Positions 59,798-64,000 of a stretch of DNA of 64,000 bases are shown piece by piece; the first letter of the stretch is position 1, and every line of letters begins with the position of its first letter. The stretch covers positions 1 through 64,000 of the forward strand of contig CALEHY010000008.1 of the NCBI GenBank assembly GCA_937876375.1, given 5' to 3'. The DNA comes from an uncultured Clostridia bacterium (lineage in GTDB: Bacteria; Bacillota; Clostridia; Oscillospirales; Acutalibacteraceae). A model generated the notes under the pieces. That model made no database searches. It was not told the origin of the DNA and saw only the letters and a list, made by a program, of their open reading frames with translations. Position numbers and translations under genes: made by a program.

Positions 59798-61186
59798 CTA
59801 GTCCTTATCAACAAGTGCTTGGAGCACTCTGTTAGCGATTGGTCCAGCTGTCTGTGAACCAGAATTACCATTCTCCACAACAACGACGAACGCATATGGA
59901 TGCTCGTCATCATCCATGTATCCAGTAAACCACGCTATATTATGCTCATCAATATCATCGATTTGGGCTGTACCACTCTTGGCACATAGGCTCAAACCGT
60001 CATAGTTATAATCACCATACTGCTCCTTAACATTGTTGCGAAGCAGAGCACCAATCTTGCCTGCTGTGTCGCTAGACATAAGCTCCACCTTATTAGTAGG
60101 CAAGGTCAAATTAAGTGCGTTACCAGTTTGATTAGCAAGTGTCTGAACAAGATTGAACGATACAGCAGAACCATCATTAGCAATAGCACTAACGATACGG
60201 AGCATTGTCATAGGCGCAATCCTTGTGTCACCCTGACCGATACCAGTCCATCCAAGCTTGTCATCAGCAACACCCTTGACGTCAAATGTGCCACCAAAGG
60301 TCTTAATAGCGCCACTGATAACGATATTAGAGCCGATACCAAGCTCCTTTGCTGTAGCCTCTAGCTTCTTGTCGCCAAGCTCGATAGCAATCTGCGCAAA
60401 AACAGAGTTGCAAGACTTTGCAAGTGCTGTTTCAAAATCAACAGAGCCACCATGATTGCCATTACAGCCAATCTCCACACCCTTCTTTGGTGTGTAGCCA
60501 CCATTACACTCCCATGTTCTGTCATAAATATCTGGGATATTCTCTATAGCCGAAATTGCTGTAACAATCTTAAATGTTGATCCAGGAACATAATGAGCAG
60601 AGAACAAACGATTGATATACACACCCTCGTAGTACTCATTAGTCTCCAAATCATATGGCACAGAATTAACATCATAACTAGGAGTAGACACAGCACACAC
60701 GATATCGCCAGTCTTGTAATTAACGATACCTACTGTACCCTTGCGACCATTAAGTGCATTGTATGCGACATTGTTTATTTCGCTATCGATAGTCAAGGTC
60801 AAATCATTTCCCTTACCATATTTCTCGATATTATACACACCTACAAGTGTGTTGTATCCAGTCAGCTTTGCATCAAATACGGACTGTACACCGGATGAAA
60901 TAAAGTTCTTTGGGTCACCAACGATATGGAGCGTTGATTTTCTAGTAGTGGCGTCATCATTGTACACACGCTCGCCATCAACAGTTTCTGCAAGTGCAAC
61001 ACCATTCCTGTCATAGATAGTGCCAGCACCAACCAACTCACCATCAGAATACACATGTGAGTTAAATCTTTTCATAACCCATTCGTCGCCATTGTTGACA
61101 AGCGTTACCGTTAAAAACACTATTCCAGCGATGAACAGAGCAGATAGTATCCAGAGAAATATTCCTCGTCTAGTAATCATTTTCAT
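59798..61186 (-). CDS. penicillin-binding protein, class B-like transpeptidase (PbpA type)
   Basis: The 462-residue protein has one N-terminal membrane anchor (about 10-29) and a transpeptidase domain with three active-site motifs: SxxK in PGSTFKIV, SxN in KSCNSVF, and KTG-like in KSGTAQID. The short N-terminal region lacks a PBP dimerization domain of full size, as in the PbpA proteins paired with RodA/FtsW and FHA genes in Gram-positives. It cross-links peptidoglycan outside the membrane and probably works with the adjacent glycosyltransferase. Its start overlaps the ftsW-like stop by 4 bp. Confidence 0.9.
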   Translation of the reverse strand: MKMITRRGIFLWILSALFIAGIVFLTVTLVNNGDEWVMKRFNSHVYSDGELVGAGTIYDRNGVALAETVDGERVYNDDATTRKSTLHIVGDPKNFISSGVQSVFDAKLTGYNTLVGVYNIEKYGKGNDLTLTIDSEINNVAYNALNGRKGTVGIVNYKTGDIVCAVSTPSYDVNSVPYDLETNEYYEGVYINRLFSAHYVPGSTFKIVTAISAIENIPDIYDRTWECNGGYTPKKGVEIGCNGNHGGSVDFETALAKSCNSVFAQIAIELGDKKLEATAKELGIGSNIVISGAIKTFGGTFDVKGVADDKLGWTGIGQGDTRIAPMTMLRIVSAIANDGSAVSFNLVQTLANQTGNALNLTLPTNKVELMSSDTAGKIGALLRNNVKEQYGDYNYDGLSLCAKSGTAQIDDIDEHNIAWFTGYMDDDEHPYAFVVVVENGNSGSQTAGPIANRVLQALVDKD

Positions 61187-62439
61187 CTTTTCTTTGCACC
61201 TCCTAGATAGTTGTAGGTGCGCACGTCAGACGCCTTAATGAATGCCAACACAGCCCAACAGCTCATCATTGACGAGCCACCCTGACTAACGAATGGTAGT
61301 GTAACACCAGTTAGTGGCAAAATATCAGTGATACCAAAGATATTAAGTGCTGTTTGGAACAACAGTAGACCTGCACCAGCAACAGCAGCGATAGAATAGA
61401 ATGTTGAGCGTGATGCAATAGAATTTACTAGCGCACTGATAGCGATACAAACAAATGATAGCACCAGTGCAACAGCAAAGATATATCCCCACTCCTCACA
61501 AATCACACCAAAAATCAAATCAGTAGTAGACGCAAATACATATCTAACATTACCCCTACCGATACCAAGTCCAAGCATACCACCACTGGCTAGTCCTACT
61601 AGCACACGGCTCTGCTGATAGCCCTGGTCATTATAGTATTCCCAAACATGACGATAAACAGCAAATCTGCGCTGAACATAGCTCTTGTACTTCAGCACGA
61701 TACCACCACCCATCACAGCAGCACCGACAGCAAGGCCAATAGTCTTGATATCGCCAGAATTCATAAATGCGATGATAAGAAATGTCATAAAGAATATTAG
61801 CGCTGTACCAAAATCCTTGATGATAATCAGTGATCCAACAATAGCTAGTGAAAATCCGATAAATGCGATAATATTCTTCGAGGTCTGTATCTTCTCCAAT
61901 GTTGCAGATCCAACAAAGATAAATGCAATCTTGACGAACTCTGATGGCTGAAGGGTGATACCACCGATAGTAATCCAGTTTCTAGCTCCGTTAGTAGTCT
62001 TTGCAATAGCGAGATTGACTAGCATTAGCAGTATCGCAGCAACAGCAACGACTATTCGCATCTTCATACAAAAGTCGACATTGCCCATAAGGAACACCAT
62101 AAATATGAAGATTATGATACCAGCAAGCACCATAAAATACTGCTTGAACGCTGCATCAGCGTCCACACTACCGATAGTGACTAGACCAACACCAGATAGG
62201 AAGAATGCGATAATCTCTAGTTCAAAATTCCTACGATGGAACACTGTATAAAAGAACACGAGATACACCCATTCTGTCACAACTAGGCATAGTAGTGCCA
62301 GCATAACCTTTGGCTGAAGCTCATCACCAGAATTAGCACTGATGAAGCCAGTAATCAGCTGAAATACCGACAATATAATCAAGAGCAAAAAGTTGTTAAC
62401 TGGCTTTACCCTTGTCATACGCTTGTTTTTTGTACCCAT
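61183..62439 (-). CDS. FtsW/RodA/SpoVE-family peptidoglycan glycosyltransferase
   Basis: This 418-residue protein has about ten membrane helices. SEDS motifs present are GARNWITIGGITLQPSEFVKIA (the GxxRW...QPSE block), IIKDFGTALIFF, and LPLTGVTLPFVSQGGSSMM near the end. SEDS proteins polymerise glycan strands from lipid II and act with a class B PBP, here the next gene. RodA, FtsW and SpoVE cannot be distinguished with certainty. It is preceded by the FHA protein with an 8-bp gap. Confidence 0.92.
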   Translation of the reverse strand: MGTKNKRMTRVKPVNNFLLLIILSVFQLITGFISANSGDELQPKVMLALLCLVVTEWVYLVFFYTVFHRRNFELEIIAFFLSGVGLVTIGSVDADAAFKQYFMVLAGIIIFIFMVFLMGNVDFCMKMRIVVAVAAILLMLVNLAIAKTTNGARNWITIGGITLQPSEFVKIAFIFVGSATLEKIQTSKNIIAFIGFSLAIVGSLIIIKDFGTALIFFMTFLIIAFMNSGDIKTIGLAVGAAVMGGGIVLKYKSYVQRRFAVYRHVWEYYNDQGYQQSRVLVGLASGGMLGLGIGRGNVRYVFASTTDLIFGVICEEWGYIFAVALVLSFVCIAISALVNSIASRSTFYSIAAVAGAGLLLFQTALNIFGITDILPLTGVTLPFVSQGGSSMMSCWAVLAFIKASDVRTYNYLGGAKKR

Positions 62440-62447
62440 AATATCTC

Positions 62448-63188
62448 CTACTTATCGTAAAAAATGAACACCTTGTCACCAAAGGTAATCATATCCTCAT
62501 CAAAAATAATCTGTGGCTGATTGATATATCTGCCATTAAGCTTTGTACCATTGTGGCTGTCCAAATCCGACAATGCCCATCCCCTACTGGTCTGGTGAAT
62601 ACGAGCGTGGTGTGACGACACAGCCTGGCTCATAATCTGAATATCTGTATCAGCACCTCGACCAATAAGAACGTCCTTTTTCTTTAGGTAAATCGGCTTC
62701 TTCGTCTTGATATCGACAAGAACGCCATAAGCAACAGTCTTTGCTGGGGCATCAACAGTTCTACGAATTTCCTTTCGACTGCGAGCATTGAGCGCCTCGT
62801 CACAAACAAATCGCAACGGAACATTGCCGATAGTGATGATATCGCCATTTTCAATAACCTGCTTGCCCTCCACCTTTTCGCCATTAACCATAACGCCAAT
62901 AGTACGAGCAGAGGTGTCAGTAACTACCCAATCCTTACGCTTCTTCGCAATAACAGCGTGAAAGCGAGAAACAGTAGGAAATGGCAGAACAATATCATTC
63001 GACTTGCTCTTTCCAATAGAGGTCTCCCAATGGTCGATATCAATAATCGAGCCATCATTCTCATCAACTAGCTGTGCTAGCTTGTGCACACGAGGACGAT
63101 TTCTAAACAGTGACACAATACAGGTCGCTAGAATAATCAAAATCGCTATCGGTGCTACATATCTAAATATCCCAATAATATATGTCAT
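62448..63188 (-). CDS. membrane protein with two FHA domains
   Basis: The product has 246 residues. A membrane helix lies at about 8-27. FHA domain 1 (about 55-130) has IGKSKSNDIVLPFPTVSRFHAVI. FHA domain 2 (about 160-245) has IGRGADTDIQIMSQAVSSHHARI and SDLDSHNGTKLNGRYI. FHA domains bind phosphothreonine peptides. In related clusters of Gram-positives they are targets of PASTA-type Ser/Thr kinases that control cell-wall growth, but no such kinase is in this window. It is the first gene of the FHA-SEDS-PBP-hflX operon. Confidence 0.9.
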   Translation of the reverse strand: MTYIIGIFRYVAPIAILIILATCIVSLFRNRPRVHKLAQLVDENDGSIIDIDHWETSIGKSKSNDIVLPFPTVSRFHAVIAKKRKDWVVTDTSARTIGVMVNGEKVEGKQVIENGDIITIGNVPLRFVCDEALNARSRKEIRRTVDAPAKTVAYGVLVDIKTKKPIYLKKKDVLIGRGADTDIQIMSQAVSSHHARIHQTSRGWALSDLDSHNGTKLNGRYINQPQIIFDEDMITFGDKVFIFYDK

Positions 63189-63257
63189 AATATCACCTTA
63201 TATAAGACTTATAATTTAATATTATACTAATAACAAATTATAAAAAAGTCAAGAGCC

Positions 63258-63286
63258 TTGAAATTAATTAATATATATAATATAAT
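63258..63286 (+). promoter_or_regulatory. promoter of galM
   Basis: TTGAAA (63258-63263) and TATAAT (63281-63286) are 17 bp apart, 14 bp before the ribosome site AAAAGGAG (63301-63308). Confidence 0.75.
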
Positions 63287-63315
63287 GAACCCATAAAGCA
63301 AAAAGGAGATATACT

Positions 63316-64000
63316 ATGTCCGTTACAAAATCTATATTTGGCACAATGGCTGATGGAACAGTCGTTGACCTATACACAATCACAAACAAGAATGGTGCTA
63401 GCGTCGCATTGCAGACACTTGGTGCTGGTATCCAAGCACTCAATGTGCCAGACCGAAATGGTGTTATGGCTGACGTTGTGCTAGGCTTTGACAACCCAGA
63501 CGACTACGCTAACCCAGACTATGGCTACCAAGGTCTAATCGTTGGAAGATGGGCTAACAGAATTAGAGATGCAAAGTTCACATTCAATGGTGTAGAATAC
63601 AACACTCCTGCAAACCAGGGCACATGGACACTACACGGTGGTGGTCGTTTCAGCTTTACCACTTGGGAGGTAGAGGAGACTGGCGATGATTTCGTCACAT
63701 TCAAGAGATTTTCACCAGATGGTGAGGATGGATTTCCAGGTAACTTTACCATGTGGGTAAAATACACACTAACTGATGACAACACATTGCGTATCGAATA
63801 CACTGTACTGTCCGACATTGACACTGTTGCAAACCCTACCAACCATGCATATTTCAACCTATCTGGTGATAACAACGCTACTGTTGAGGAGCATTATCTA
63901 AAGATTAATGCTGACTATTTCACCGAGACAGATGATAGTCAGCTACCTACTGGTGAGCTTGGCGAGGTTAAGGGCACAATGATGGACTTTACCAAGAGCC
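63316..64000 (+). CDS. galM: aldose 1-epimerase (partial, runs off the window)
   Basis: The first 228 residues are present and the reading frame is open to the window end. GalM features are GLIVGRWANRIRDAKF (conserved Gly-Arg...Asn-Arg), the catalytic-region His in TWTLHGGG, and PTNHAYFNLSG with the second His. The enzyme interconverts alpha and beta anomers of galactose or glucose. AAAAGGAGATATACT precedes the ATG. It is transcribed away from the FHA operon with its own promoter. The C-terminal catalytic Glu lies beyond the window. Confidence 0.92.
   Translation, partial: MSVTKSIFGTMADGTVVDLYTITNKNGASVALQTLGAGIQALNVPDRNGVMADVVLGFDNPDDYANPDYGYQGLIVGRWANRIRDAKFTFNGVEYNTPANQGTWTLHGGGRFSFTTWEVEETGDDFVTFKRFSPDGEDGFPGNFTMWVKYTLTDDNTLRIEYTVLSDIDTVANPTNHAYFNLSGDNNATVEEHYLKINADYFTETDDSQLPTGELGEVKGTMMDFTKS

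Overview
The window looks like the chromosome of an anaerobic, spore-forming, gut-type Firmicute of the Ruminococcus / Oscillospirales kind. The reasons are spoIIE, a Prp-cleaved L27, Firmicute-style promoters and GGAGG ribosome sites, several BspA-like leucine-rich surface proteins, CotH, and dockerin modules next to glycoside hydrolases. No species can be named from the sequence alone.

Layout. 1-1.8 kb: a zinc-ribbon/Thr-stalk membrane protein and a voltage-gated potassium channel. 1.92-15.71 kb: an integrated mobilizable element placed exactly at the 3' end of guaA. It is bounded by a 13-bp direct repeat and carries integrase, excisionase-like protein, RHH protein, AAA ATPase with iteron-like repeats, MobV relaxase, TnpV and an Xre regulator. 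Its cargo is a divergently controlled CotH kinase plus giant BspA-like protein, a SLOG protein and a Thr-rich lipoprotein. 15.7-29.3 kb: housekeeping genes guaA, a histidine phosphatase, a DUF2130 protein, gltX-glnS-typA-hemW, a LOG protein and cysK-metY. 29.3-33.1 kb: an AT-rich accessory patch with a second BspA-like gene and two unknown genes. 33.2-45.4 kb: pnp, rpsO, rplU-prp-rpmA, an SGNH esterase, tRNA-Val, and a spoIIE / GlmS-like pseudoenzyme / obg / mrnC cluster opposite an ABC-F gene. 45.5-49.8 kb: a CHAP-domain protein, then an operon with a P1B-ATPase and a CDF transporter that both lack their cytoplasmic domains, a metallophosphoesterase and a small membrane protein. 49.8-55.0 kb: tRNA-Arg, coaX and a 1421-residue LRR-dockerin-GH30-GH43 secreted protein. 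55.2-63.2 kb: a minus-strand block of GNAT, a CdaR-type regulator, a pseudouridine synthase, DUF4830, hflX, and the PBP / FtsW / FHA elongation-division cluster. The window ends inside galM.

The most unusual signals are these. (1) A family of three small RNAs of about 150-160 nt (2.6, 19.8 and 29.5 kb). All have the same plan: a -35/-10 promoter with 17-bp spacing, a long variable hairpin, a conserved GAGnnnTGTGTTTT linker and an intrinsic terminator. I could not assign them to any known RNA class. (2) Two adjacent metal-transporter homologues reduced to their membrane parts. (3) A GlmS-like protein without its catalytic residues inside the spoIIE-obg cluster. (4) The guaA-integrated element, which brings a replacement guaA terminator and leaves the old one 13.8 kb away.

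Everything here comes from reading the sequence. Family names are from recognition of motifs, not from database searches.
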